A DNA stretch of 64,000 nucleotides, taken from Hamiltosporidium tvaerminnensis. Taxonomy: Eukaryota; Microsporidia; Dubosqiidae. This document shows positions 1-9,659 of this stretch, in pieces; the first letter of the stretch is position 1, and each line of letters begins with the position of its first letter. The stretch is from the NCBI GenBank assembly GCA_022605425.2, contig CM061253.1, forward strand, positions 416,001 to 480,000. Direction: 5' to 3'. Both the position numbers and the translations under genes were made by a program. The notes beneath the pieces were generated by a model, which worked only from the letters and a program-made list of their open reading frames with translations, was not told the origin of the DNA and did not search any database.

Positions 1-753
1 GATAATTCGATTAATGAGATCCAGGACTTTACTATCAACCAATTCATTTGGATGTTTTCTAGTTCGGACCACCACTTTTCCAATTTCGTTCTCCGAGATT
101 TCTTTGATTTTACTCAAGAATTTATCTCTCAGGTTTATGTACTACGTGGTGTCGGTCAAGGTGCATGTATCAGCGAGACAAGTGGCGATTCTACGTCGCT
201 CTCTATTCTCTTCTGATTTTACTTCCTTTCCCATCTCACTTTGTGCCAATTTCTTTAATACTTCGAGAGTTTCAGTGCAGCCGAATTTCTCATTATAGTA
301 CCTGTGAAGCTCTGTCCAGCCATTTCTTGGCATTCTTTCAAACCTTGTCTGTACTGCAAAAAAAACAATTCGAGGCCATTCCTTCGGGTCGGCTGTTACA
401 GAATCGAATATCGACCGCAATGCCATTAGCCTGTTACCTTCCGGAATAGCTAGAGTACAGGTGCTTGTCATGTCGTACGATGGCTCGCACGCAGAGACTT
501 CAACCGAAGAGGGAACTGGTGTATTAAGCGAAGGTAAAGTGTCAAGCCCAGTATTTTGCATTTTACTGCATGTTTGGCTTGGTGGTGGAGGTGTTCTTGT
601 TGTGTAGAGGGAGGAAGGTAGGGAAATCGCCGGTGGGTGTAGCTTACATTTTTGTACTTCATATTCACTCTTCTTCACCTCATCAGCGTCGTTTGCAGCC
701 TTTATTTTGGTATTTTTCGATATTTCGTTTCTAACATTTTTCTTTCTACCCAT
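1..753 (-). mobile_element. RLE-type LINE, copy D: 5' part of ORF, cut by window edge
   Basis: The minus strand from the ATG at 753 reads MGRKKN..., matching the start of the copy at 17357 almost residue for residue, and continues to the window edge, so only the N-terminal fifth is visible. The reading frame is interrupted by a TAG at 142-144 where the sister copies have a Glu codon; beyond it the same frame runs on to base 1. The visible part has a Lys-rich start, a Pro/Ser/Thr-rich stretch and a conserved block around RFERMPRNGW, but no zinc finger or other DNA-binding motif I recognise. The upstream flank shares nothing with the other copies, so the element appears to begin essentially at its ATG. 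It is a mutated copy, not a host gene. Confidence 0.8.
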
Positions 754-840
754 TTATAGTTCAGATTTTAAAAAATAAAAATTTAAAATAAAATTATAAA
801 TAGTACTTGAGATTTATTATTCAAGAATCACTTGCCCTAC

Positions 841-1980
841 TTAAGCCTTTTGCAAGTACCCTAAGAATTTAAGGTAAAAAGAACTACAATGTTCTCCCGT
901 GATCTCACTAAATTTTTCTCAAATTAATATTCTCAACTGAGGCTCAGTATCAGCACCACCTCGAATTACTTTATTTTAGACTGAGAATACATTCTCAATT
1001 GGATTAAGAAATGGAAAGTAAGATGGAAGATATTTTATTCGATACGGAGCAATTTCTTGATCATCATTCAACCCACGATAGTGATGAATTCTAGCATTGT
1101 CCATTACAAATATTGGAGTCAAAATTCCTTGCCGTTGCCAACTTTCATGAATCTCCTTAATGGATAATTTGAAATCTTCACCATTTACGACCCTCTCATG
1201 AATCTTATGGTATATAATACCATATTTGTTTATTGCTGCGACTACTGAAAAATTTCTACTTCGGGCTGCTGTTACAGATAAGTATGCAGATTCACCTCTC
1301 ATATTACGACCTCTACTGCAGCGTGTTACTACCGCGAACCCAACTTTATCTAAACAGACAAAGTTTTTGTCATCGTTATCAACCTCAAACTCACGAAAAC
1401 TGGTTGCGTAATTGGTTCTTAGCTCAATTGTTGAAAGTGTATTTCTACGCTCAGGCACTAATGTTACACGCTTTAGAGTGTAATGGAACTCCCCTAGTGC
1501 GCGATCAATTGTACTAGTTGACACATCAATATTAAATGTACATTTGACCCATTCTGCCAACTCATACGGGGTTTTTGTACATTCTAAATCAACATAGGTT
1601 TGTAAGCTCTCTTTTATTTCCAAAGGTAGCTTTGAGCGCCTATCACCACCTCTTTTCTCGACAAATACCAGGCCGGTTTTTAAATATGTAACAATACTAT
1701 TAACCATCTGGTAATTTATTCGATACATCGAGGCAATTGCAGACATAGAATGGCCTTTCAATGTCTTTTCAACTATGCATTCCCGATCATTATTAAAAAC
1801 TTTTTGTTTCCTCAGAGTTGGAATAGTGGTTAGTGGGAGATTTTCATCATGTGATCCCGATTTTTCCACAAGACACTTCAAAACATTGTCATTTTCACAC
1901 TCTATACATTCCGGTGTTTCACCGACATGAAGATCCTATTTGTTCTCGTTGGTATTTTTACCTGAAAAAGAATTTGACAT
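841..1980 (-). pseudogene. Tc1/mariner-IS630-type transposase, three in-frame stops
   Basis: The frame opens at an ATG at 1980 and can be followed for 379 codons to a TAA at 841-843, the usual size for this family. It is broken by TAG (1936-1938), TAA (976-978) and TGA (919-921), with no frameshift. An N-terminal helix-turn-helix region includes HSMSAIASMYRINYQMVN. The DDE core is recognisable: FVCLDKVGF holds the first Asp, VMDNARIHH the second, and NPIEN the Glu, with 34 residues between the last two (DD34E). Past the second stop the frame still reads a conserved-looking tail (NKVIRGG, then EKFSEITGEHCSSFY). This enzyme cuts and pastes its own element, but this copy cannot make full-length protein. 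I could not identify terminal inverted repeats by eye. Confidence 0.85.
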
Positions 1981-2370
1981 GGGAGTTAATTTTATAATGA
2001 ATAGATTATTTTTTTAAAATAATTATTATATTGATCGAAAAATTATTTTAATGATTGCAAGAATAATGATATTGATCGAAAAATTATGATATTGATTGCA
2101 AGGATTATTATATTGATCGAAAAACCCTATATAAATAAAAGTCAAATAAAACAAAAGAAGAACTAAAAACCCCACCGTTAAATAAAATTTATTACATTCC
2201 TATAATATTCTACCCTCTGTATTCTAACCTTATAAATAAACTTCTACTCCATCCTTCTACTATCACACAGATCCTACAATAAAATCTTTCCATTTCCCTT
2301 AACTACTTCTGTCTAAAAATCCTCTCCCTACTAAAAACTCATCCATTCCCTCTAATTTACCCCCTCTTTT
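1981..2370. other. Intergenic between transposase relic and DIS3
   Basis: Apart from the tandem repeat at 2027-2125 this stretch is AT-rich with no supported reading frame. From 2160 to 2370 it becomes C/T-rich on the plus strand, resembling the composition of the DIS3 region. Confidence 0.5.
2027..2125. repeat. Tandem repeat of about 41-43 bp upstream of the transposase relic
   Basis: The core ATATTGATCGAAAAATTAT occurs at about 2027 and 2070, with a third partial copy (ATATTGATCGAAAAA) at about 2110. Between the cores lies a second module related to ATGATTGCAAGAATAATG. It sits just 5' of the transposase start and could be a subterminal binding-site array of that element or simple microsatellite expansion. 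Confidence 0.6.
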
Positions 2371-5300
2371 CTACCCTTTTACGATTTCAAAGTCATACCC
2401 CCTTCCACTAAAAAACTTTTTATCATTTCCACCTACCTTAACCCTTATATTATCAAATAATTTATATTTATTCTCTTCTTCCACCTTAACAAACCCTTCT
2501 ACATCACAATCAGGTATATAAATAATAACACCATTATCTTTAACACCAACAACACACCCTTCCATAACACTACCACTTACTTGATAGTATATTTTTAACA
2601 TTCTACTTTCTCTACTCACAACTTTAGCACTGTAATTCTTATCATTAAGCCGATTAACAGTGCAATCAGAAAGAATAGTAATATTATTGTTAGTATTGTT
2701 AGTACTACTGCTACTATTATTATTTTTGTTATTATTAGTAGGTGAGTCGTTATTATTATCAAATCTACTAGTAATACTACTACCAGTATGATTCTCAATT
2801 CTATTATTAGATATTTCAGTGTTGATAGTATCACACCCACTGTTATTACTACACACCTCATATAATTGCCTGTGAACTAATATGTCTGCATATCTACGTA
2901 TTGGTGATGTAAAATGTGTATAAACATCTAATCCTAATCCATAATGTTTTAACTCTTTAATATTACCATTATTAATGAAATATTTTGCTCTGTCCATACA
3001 TCTTGCCATATAACTTCTCCATACCTTAATATCAACATTACTTGGTCTTATAATATGGTGTTTAGAGGAAATATTGTTAATATCCTTTGTATCTTTAAGA
3101 TCTTTTATATTATCTTTATAATTAACACCCTTTAAATTACTATCCTTATTATTAACACCCACCCCTCCCTTTATACTACTATCCATATAATTAACACCCT
3201 CCATACCCTTTATACTACTATCCTTATAAGTAACACCCTCTGTACACATTGAACGTATTGCTTCACTCTCAGTATGAATTCGTAACAAGCAACCCTTTCC
3301 TCTCTTCCTAATCAATTCTTTACCAACTAAAGAATTAGTAAGAACCATAATTTCTTCTACAAGAAAATTTGTTAGAATACCACCAACACTTAAATCCATA
3401 GCTTCTTTTTTTCTTTCATTTCTTATTATTTCTACTATTTTCCATAATAAATTCATATCTTTAGAATATTTATTTTTTATATTTTTTATATTTTCAAAGG
3501 CTTCTTCGTATGTAAAAGCTTTGGTGTTTTTTATTAAAGATTTGGTAAAACGTACATTTGATATTCTTACTGAAGTAAAGGTATTAGATAGATTGTTGTT
3601 AGTATAAGTAGTATTGTTAAAGGGGGGTAAGGTATTAGATAGATTGTTAACAGGGTCTTGTTTATTGGTACTGTTACTAACACCCTGTTGTTTACTAGTA
3701 CTATTACTAATACCCTCTAATTTACGTTCCATATTATTAATACCCTTTAATTTATTATCCTTATTACCAACACCCTCTAATTTACTATCCTTATCACTAA
3801 TACCCTCTAATTTACTACCCATATCATTAACACTCCCTAATTCCCTACCACTATTACCAACACCCTTTATATCATTATAACACTCTACCTCTATAATAAC
3901 ACTGTAAGCATATCTTCTACATCCTTCTCTTAAACTACATACATCACCACTTAACCATTCCTCTATCATATCTACTCTACCGCCCTCTACATATACACTT
4001 GTTCCTCTTCTCATAGCTCGTTTGTCCATTTCACTACCACTTTGTACAAAATGACTTACATCTGCAATATGAACACCTATTTCAACAGTTGTGGTGTTAG
4101 TTAAAGGGGTTTTAGTATCTGTACTAATGTTCCGAGGGGTGTTAACAATACTACTGTTGTCCAAAGGGGTGTTAATAATACTACTGTTATACAAAGGGGT
4201 GTTAACACTACTACTGTGATCTAAGGGGGTGTTAATAATACTACTGTTATCTAATGGGGTGTTAATAATACTACTAGATAAGAGGGTGTTAACACTACTA
4301 CTGTTATCTTTTAGTATTCTTACACTTATTGCATCATCAATATCTGTACATCCTAATGGATCTATAGAGAATACATTTAAATACGTTAAATCTTCTCTTT
4401 TACTATCTGTTACATTACTACCTTTAAGAAATGGAATACTACTCTCATAAACATCTAAATCAAAGTAACTAACTGTCTTATTAGAAGATATAGCACAAGT
4501 ATTTATGCAAGTATTTAGGGTTAGAGTAGGGTTAGGTTTTATGAGAGTATTTAGGGTTATACTAGGGTTAGGGTCTATATAATTCTTATCTCTATTTATT
4601 GTATTTATTATCTGAGTACATCCTCTTCTTATCCTTTCAATATCTATACTATCATATTCTATACAATGTTTAAGTAATAAACACTGTGTCTCTACAAACA
4701 TATCACCTACATTTCCTAATACATTAATAATTTTACCGTAAATCCGTTTATTACTTAAATAAGGTAATATTCTTACTGTTATTTTCTTATTAAGTAATTC
4801 TTTATAATTAACAGTCTTTATTCTTATTAAAGGTATTTTTAAGTCACAGGGAACAACAATAGAATAAGTTCTATCAGTAATATTAGTGGTATTAAAGGGG
4901 TGTTGTTTATCAGTATTCTCGTTAACACCCTTTATACTACTATCATTATTATTAACACCCTTTATATCCCTATCATTATTATTAACACCCTGTTGTTCAT
5001 TTGATAGCTTATTAACACCCTGTTGTTCATTGGATGACTCGTTAACACCCTTTATATTACTATCCTTATTATTAACACCCTTTATATTACTATCCTTATT
5101 ATTAACACTCTCCAGTATGCCTCTATCACTACTATTCTCTTCTATTTCATCATCTAAAGAACTATTTTCATTATAAAATATATAATCCTTAAAACAACAC
5201 ACAAACTCCTTATCTGTTCTATTAATAACACTTATAATCTTACTATCTCTAATACTAACAGTATCATTATCTATTGCACCGTTATTATCATATATTTGTA

Positions 5301-6219
5301 TTTTTTTATTATTTATTTTAATATAACCTGTATAAGGTGTTATTGCATTGTAAATTAAAGGGGTTTTATAAGTAAGTAAAGGTAGTGTTAATATATTGTA
5401 AGAAGATAAAGGGTAGATGTTCTTTAGATAGGTTATAACTCTAAGGATGTTATAGTGAGGGGGGTATTGAGTAGTATTGTTATTAGGGGGGTATTGAGTA
5501 GGATTGTTATTAAGAGGATATTGAGTAGTATTGTTATTAAGAGGGTATTGAATAGTATTGTTATTAAGAGGGTGTTGTTCAATAGATAGCTTAGTAACAC
5601 CCTGTTGTCCATTAGTACTGTTGCTAACACCCTCTAATTCATTAGATAGTTCACTAACACCCTGTTGTCGATTAGTAGTGTTGCTAACACCCTCTAATTC
5701 ATTAGATAATTCACTAACACCCTGTTGTCGATTAGTAGTGTTGCTAACACCCTCTAATTTACTACTCTCCCCTCTATCTCTATCACCCTTTATACTGCAT
5801 ATACATGTTGTGTTATTACAGTTATTATAAATACATTCTAAACTGTTAAGATAAAAGGTATTAACACCTAACTGATAAGAATTTAAATATTTAACACCAA
5901 CAACATTAATATCAAACAAATCAAGTATATAAATAACACCTGTATACGATATATACTGTTTAATTCTATAAAATCTTTTTAAATTAATATTTTGTATTTT
6001 TCTTAATTCTGATTGCAATATAATTATATTTTTAGATATTTTTAATAATTTATTTATATCTACGTAGAGAAGAAGTGTAGATGTAGGTAGTATGTAGGGT
6101 ACTGTATCATGTGTATGGTCTATATGTGGTGGGTCTATGTAACGGGTGTGGTTAAATAATATTGTTTTTTTTAGCTTTTTACGATTTGATATTTTTCTAG
6201 TGTAGGTGTGTGTTATCAT
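2371..6219 (-). CDS. DIS3: Exosome 3'-5' exoribonuclease Dis3/Rrp44 with large repeat insertions
   Basis: This 1282-residue protein is the hydrolytic subunit of the RNA exosome (RNase II/R family). Residues about 38-130 match the N-terminal PIN region, but the usual DTN active-site triplet reads TST at 46-48, so the endonuclease is probably dead. Cold-shock-like regions follow (about 295-340 and 455-545). The RNB domain starts near 605: SIDPLGCTDIDDA (618-630) carries the four metal-binding Asp, VEIGVHIADVSHFV is at 712-725, and YTHFTSPIRRYADI at 1100-1113. An S1-like domain covers about 1210-1265. Six low-complexity blocks (about 152-255, 365-440, 640-710, 783-885, 1000-1040, 1125-1190) interrupt these domains, mostly at expected loops, and account for much of the excess over the usual 900-1000 residues. 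There is no internal stop, which argues for function. The ATG at 6219 follows a TATA-like run and a CCC. Confidence 0.93.
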   Translation of the reverse strand: MITHTYTRKISNRKKLKKTILFNHTRYIDPPHIDHTHDTVPYILPTSTLLLYVDINKLLKISKNIIILQSELRKIQNINLKRFYRIKQYISYTGVIYILDLFDINVVGVKYLNSYQLGVNTFYLNSLECIYNNCNNTTCICSIKGDRDRGESSKLEGVSNTTNRQQGVSELSNELEGVSNTTNRQQGVSELSNELEGVSNSTNGQQGVTKLSIEQHPLNNNTIQYPLNNNTTQYPLNNNPTQYPPNNNTTQYPPHYNILRVITYLKNIYPLSSYNILTLPLLTYKTPLIYNAITPYTGYIKINNKKIQIYDNNGAIDNDTVSIRDSKIISVINRTDKEFVCCFKDYIFYNENSSLDDEIEENSSDRGILESVNNKDSNIKGVNNKDSNIKGVNESSNEQQGVNKLSNEQQGVNNNDRDIKGVNNNDSSIKGVNENTDKQHPFNTTNITDRTYSIVVPCDLKIPLIRIKTVNYKELLNKKITVRILPYLSNKRIYGKIINVLGNVGDMFVETQCLLLKHCIEYDSIDIERIRRGCTQIINTINRDKNYIDPNPSITLNTLIKPNPTLTLNTCINTCAISSNKTVSYFDLDVYESSIPFLKGSNVTDSKREDLTYLNVFSIDPLGCTDIDDAISVRILKDNSSSVNTLLSSSIINTPLDNSSIINTPLDHSSSVNTPLYNSSIINTPLDNSSIVNTPRNISTDTKTPLTNTTTVEIGVHIADVSHFVQSGSEMDKRAMRRGTSVYVEGGRVDMIEEWLSGDVCSLREGCRRYAYSVIIEVECYNDIKGVGNSGRELGSVNDMGSKLEGISDKDSKLEGVGNKDNKLKGINNMERKLEGISNSTSKQQGVSNSTNKQDPVNNLSNTLPPFNNTTYTNNNLSNTFTSVRISNVRFTKSLIKNTKAFTYEEAFENIKNIKNKYSKDMNLLWKIVEIIRNERKKEAMDLSVGGILTNFLVEEIMVLTNSLVGKELIRKRGKGCLLRIHTESEAIRSMCTEGVTYKDSSIKGMEGVNYMDSSIKGGVGVNNKDSNLKGVNYKDNIKDLKDTKDINNISSKHHIIRPSNVDIKVWRSYMARCMDRAKYFINNGNIKELKHYGLGLDVYTHFTSPIRRYADILVHRQLYEVCSNNSGCDTINTEISNNRIENHTGSSITSRFDNNNDSPTNNNKNNNSSSSTNNTNNNITILSDCTVNRLNDKNYSAKVVSRESRMLKIYYQVSGSVMEGCVVGVKDNGVIIYIPDCDVEGFVKVEEENKYKLFDNIRVKVGGNDKKFFSGRGYDFEIVKG

Positions 6220-6221
6220 AA

Positions 6222-6236
6222 GGGATATATTTATAG
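6222..6236 (-). promoter_or_regulatory. TATA-like run plus CCC motif before DIS3 ATG
   Basis: Read on the minus strand the sequence is TATAAATATATCCCTTATG, with CCC at -5 to -3 of the start codon. Short CCC or GGG motifs close to the ATG with a nearby TATA-like run are described for microsporidian genes; assigning that role here is by analogy. It implies an extremely short 5' leader. Confidence 0.55.
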
Positions 6237-6528
6237 TGATAATATAGGGAGAGGTGTTATAATATGGTGGGGATATTATAGGGATAGAAGGGTGTTATTT
6301 AGCTAGGTATGTTTTTAGGGGTAGAAGGGTGTTATTTACTAATATTTATTAAAACTGGTATTTACTATCACATTCTTTCACATGAATAACCAAAAAATAA
6401 AACTGTTATATAGATACAAAGAAATACAGAAATACAAAGAAATACAGAAATACAAAGAAATACAGAAATACAAAGAAATACAAAGAAATACATAAACCAT
6501 CATAGAAGGAACATCTTTATTTCTCTTT
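6237..6528. repeat. DIS3-URM1 spacer with GGTGTTA repeats and an 18-bp satellite
   Basis: Two copies of AGAAGGGTGTTATTTA lie at about 6285-6330, the same core that fills the DIS3 insertions. At about 6413-6492 the 18-base unit ATACAAAGAAATACAGAA is repeated a little over four times. No gene is supported here; open frames across it only translate the satellite. Confidence 0.75.
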
Positions 6529-6813
6529 CTATCCACCATGCATCCTGGATATAAAATATATACTATCTGTATGACACAAAGAAGCATGTTTACCGCCAAG
6601 AACTTCCCATTCACTTTCATTAATAACACACAAATTTCCGTTTTTTAGATCTTCACCGGTAAATAATTCGTTACTTTTTGGAAAATGTTGTGTTAGATAA
6701 GATATAAGATTTGACATTGTTTTTATGTTGTGTTCTTCCACTGTTGAAGATGTAAGTGTCAAGTTTGAAGTGTCGAAGTGCACATTTAAACCGCCTTGGA
6801 AGAATATTTGCAT
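6529..6813 (-). CDS. URM1: Ubiquitin-related modifier 1 (Urm1)
   Basis: This 94-residue protein has the beta-grasp ubiquitin-like layout of Urm1. It opens with a hydrophobic strand followed by Gly-Gly (QIFFQGGLN), has a late conserved strand around CVINESEWEVLGG, and ends exactly in MHGG, so the C-terminal di-glycine is exposed without processing. Urm1 is adenylated and thiocarboxylated by the E1-like Uba4 and then donates sulfur for 2-thiolation of wobble uridine in cytosolic tRNAs; it can also be conjugated to proteins. The length fits the family (about 95-105). The ATG at 6813 is preceded by CCC at -9 to -7. It lies upstream of DIS3 on the same strand with 309 bp between them. Identification rests on fold pattern and the C-terminal motif, without alignment. 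Confidence 0.82.
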   Translation of the reverse strand: MQIFFQGGLNVHFDTSNLTLTSSTVEEHNIKTMSNLISYLTQHFPKSNELFTGEDLKNGNLCVINESEWEVLGGKHASLCHTDSIYFISRMHGG

Positions 6814-6840
6814 TGTAAAGGGTAAAAAATAAAAGATGTA
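6814..6840 (-). promoter_or_regulatory. CCC motif and T-rich run before URM1 ATG
   Basis: On the minus strand TTTTATTTTTTACCCTTTAC immediately precedes the ATG, placing CCC at -9 to -7. The arrangement resembles the DIS3 start region and supports 6813 as the true start. Confidence 0.45.
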
Positions 6841-7334
6841 AAGAATTGATAAGTAATGTATAAAGATGTGTGATAATATATATGAAGTAATGGTGGGAGT
6901 AGGATTAGGATTAGGAATAGGTGTGTAATTTGATGAAGTAGTATGATTAGAACTAGAATCGTTATAAGTATATAGTAGAAATATAGATTTAATTTATTTG
7001 TTTGATAGATTAAAAATATATTGATGGATTTATTTGGTAGATTTATTTGGTAAATTTATTTATTTAATATAGAAATTAAAATTTGTGCTTTTTAAATACT
7101 TTGTTATTGATTCTAACGAGTTTATTTTATTTGTAAATTTAGTAAAATTATAGACTGGAAATCTAGGAAATATGGCTTTTTTAATTATGAGATTCTATAT
7201 TATTATAATCATGGATTCTAATATTTTTGTAGGTGTAAAGGTGCTTTTGGTTTTTACGAAACTATTTGATATAATTTATCTATGATTTAAATTATTTTTA
7301 AGTTTTTAAAATTTATTTTACATATTTTGAAATA
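6841..7334. other. AT-rich intergenic, no gene seen
   Basis: A short run of GGATTA-type repeats lies at about 6898-6925 and ATTTATTTGGTA-type repeats at about 7028-7060. Nothing coding is supported. Confidence 0.5.
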
Positions 7335-8990
7335 CTATCGATTGGGTTAGAGATTAACAAAGAGAAGTCAGCCACAAATGGTAAATGTTGTGAAAATACT
7401 ACTACTCTTCTAGGTGGTGTTAATGTTTGCAAATATTTAGGAATAATAGAAGATAGAGAGGAATTCCAACACGTAAGTCGTTTGAGGAAGTACAAACCAA
7501 ACTGATAGCGAGGGTAGAGAGACTTTGTCACACTAGATTAAACGCAAAAAATTTATTTTCTGCAATCAATCAACATGCGATATCCTAAATCAACTATCAC
7601 ATAGGAGTACTTCAACTCGAACCGACTGACTTCTCTAAGTTAGATGATGCAGTGCGTGCGGTGTTGGTAAAGAATACAATACATTTCCGCCCAGGATGTA
7701 AAGAGCGTTTGTATCTTCTTAGAACAGAACTTGGAAGAGGCCTACATAGTGTTGAGTTGCGAAGCGAACATATGCTTCTGCAAGTCTTGGATCGTCTGGA
7801 AAAAAGTAAAGAAATATCAACTAGACGAGCAGGAATCCTTAAGGTGGAGAATAATAAAAAAACCCATCTTGCACTAATAAAAGGCTTCTTAAAAGCAAAG
7901 TACAGGTTGGTAGAAGAAGTCACTAAGAAAAATTTAGAAGAGGTTCAATTGCAAAACTATATAACGAAATAGAAAAACGAAAACTTCATTCAAAGTTATA
8001 TAATGCAAAAAAAAAGCTTGTGATGCTAGTGAATCTTCAAGATGGTTAAAGAGAGGGAATATGAGGCCGCGCAATAAAGCTGTATTCTGCTATATCTAGG
8101 ATAGAAATGTATTCTGGGGAGCAGATGGTGTGTGTCAACATTGCGGGAAGTCTGGTAAGACTGTAGATCATCTAGCAACTCGATGTGAAAAAATGCTAGG
8201 TCATGACTACACCAGACGGCATAATGAGGTGGTTAGATTCCTACACTTACTTCTCTTAAATAGATATAAGTTTAAGTCTTCAAAACGAATTAGGAGTCAC
8301 TCAGTTCAAGAAATTCTTGATAATGAGTATGCAGAGATAAGAGTGGACACCAGAATTAAAACTGATGTTAAAATTCGGAATAACAGACCGGACATATTTA
8401 TCCTAGATAAGAAGAAGAATAAGATAACACTCATTGAAGTAGGAATCACTTCCAAAGATTCACTTCAAATAGTTGAAACTGAAAAACTTAGGAAACAAGA
8501 ACTGTTCGTCAATTTGTTAGGTTTTATGTATAATTTAGTATTGAGATAATCCCTTATTTGCTGATCTGGGACGGTATTATGACAAAATACCATAAATCTC
8601 ATCTTAAAAGACTAGAAATACCATGAATGTAGAGGCATACATTCAGTCTATAGTACTTAAGAAAAAAGTCAAACAATTTCCTTTGTTCGACGAAGAGGAC
8701 TTGAGTCAGGACTAAATGCCGAAGAGAGCTGGGAGAGAGCGTCAATGGGTGTTATTATGAGAGCAGAGATGCATGAGGAACCAATACCCTCTTTAAAAGA
8801 AGAGAAGAGAGAGGAAGATGATGCAAAAAATTTTAAACCAAAAAATAAAGCACCCTTTATTTCACAAGGAGGAACCACTTTAGAGGAACCGACCAATAAC
8901 ATAAATAAAGATTCGGATTTAAAAGAAGAGACAAAAGTGGTTAAAGAGGTAGAAGAAAACATATAAAAATGATAAAAATATTTTAACCCT
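7335..8990 (+). mobile_element. RLE-type LINE, copy A: 5'-truncated, frameshifted
   Basis: Homology to the copies at 17357 and 51201 starts inside the reverse transcriptase (GLEINKEKSATN, near 7345) and continues to the common 3' tail (ATTTTAACCCTGAATTTTA, near 8975). It keeps the RT thumb region (ERLYLLRTELGRGLHSVEL is recognisable), the CCHC knuckle CQHCGKSGKTVDHLATRC (near 8134) and the restriction-like endonuclease signature RPDIFILDKKKNKITLIE (near 8386). Frameshifts occur near 7455 and after 7960, plus stops near 8095 and 8548. The site near 7835 (ATCCTTAAGG) is in frame here, unlike in copies B and C. 5' truncation is the normal outcome of target-primed reverse transcription. Confidence 0.85.
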
Positions 8991-9659
8991 GAATTTTATT
9001 TAATAAAATTTTACAAATATAGAAAAAAGAATAAAAATATTGAATATCTTTTCCATGGTATTGTCATTTTTATTATATTAACAAATGCATTTTTGCTACA
9101 AATAATTATACAGGCTGTGTTAAATAAAAATTTCACGTTTATATTGCATTAAAAACTATATACTTTGATATTTCTTAAAAATTGTTCTATGATTTATTGA
9201 TGTTTTCAAAGTTCTTTTTTATAAAAAAATATTTTATTCATTTTTTAAAATTGAAAATTAGTATTATAACGATTTTTTTCTTTTTAGATTTGATTTCTTC
9301 AAATTAAATGCATATTAAAGGTATCTCATAAAAAGTACTAGTATCTATTAAATACTTTCTGGCTATATTTTTTATATCGTTTTTCACCAACTAAGTTCTG
9401 CATTACTATTATTTTTTAATATTTTCATTTTGCGCTTTAATGTTTCCAAATTAGCCAATATTAAGTTATTTGATTATGTTTTACGGTTCAGCTAATTATT
9501 AATAAATCCTTATGTCTTTTTTCTCAAATGCTTATAAAAATGTTTTTAAATTGTTCTATAGTTATTTACTGTTGTTTGGTAGCGAGGATATTCCGCTCTA
9601 ACAAGCTATTTATGTCAAAATTTAAAGTATATTTCCTTCTATTGCTATATCTGAGGAAA
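8991..9659. other. AT-rich intergenic, nothing recognised
   Basis: Long A and T runs with no conserved reading frame or repeat that I could match elsewhere in the window. Confidence 0.4.

Noticed and set aside
165-449. Plus-strand frame at the left edge, also seen antisense at 17658-17942
   Set aside because: It is the antisense shadow of the LINE N-terminal region; its conservation follows from the LINE copies.
4890-5120. CRISPR-like regular repeats
   Set aside because: The units are in frame, degenerate, coding and lack unique spacers; the organism is eukaryotic.
3614-5830. Several plus-strand frames of 65-96 codons, rich in Leu-Thr-Pro, inside DIS3
   Set aside because: They are antisense to the repeat blocks and arise because the repeat unit is a multiple of three; no start context or conservation.
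6378-6629. Open frame of 83 codons overlapping the 3' end of URM1 on the same strand
   Set aside because: Half of it is a translation of the 18-bp satellite (LYFCIS repeats), and the rest is URM1 in another phase.
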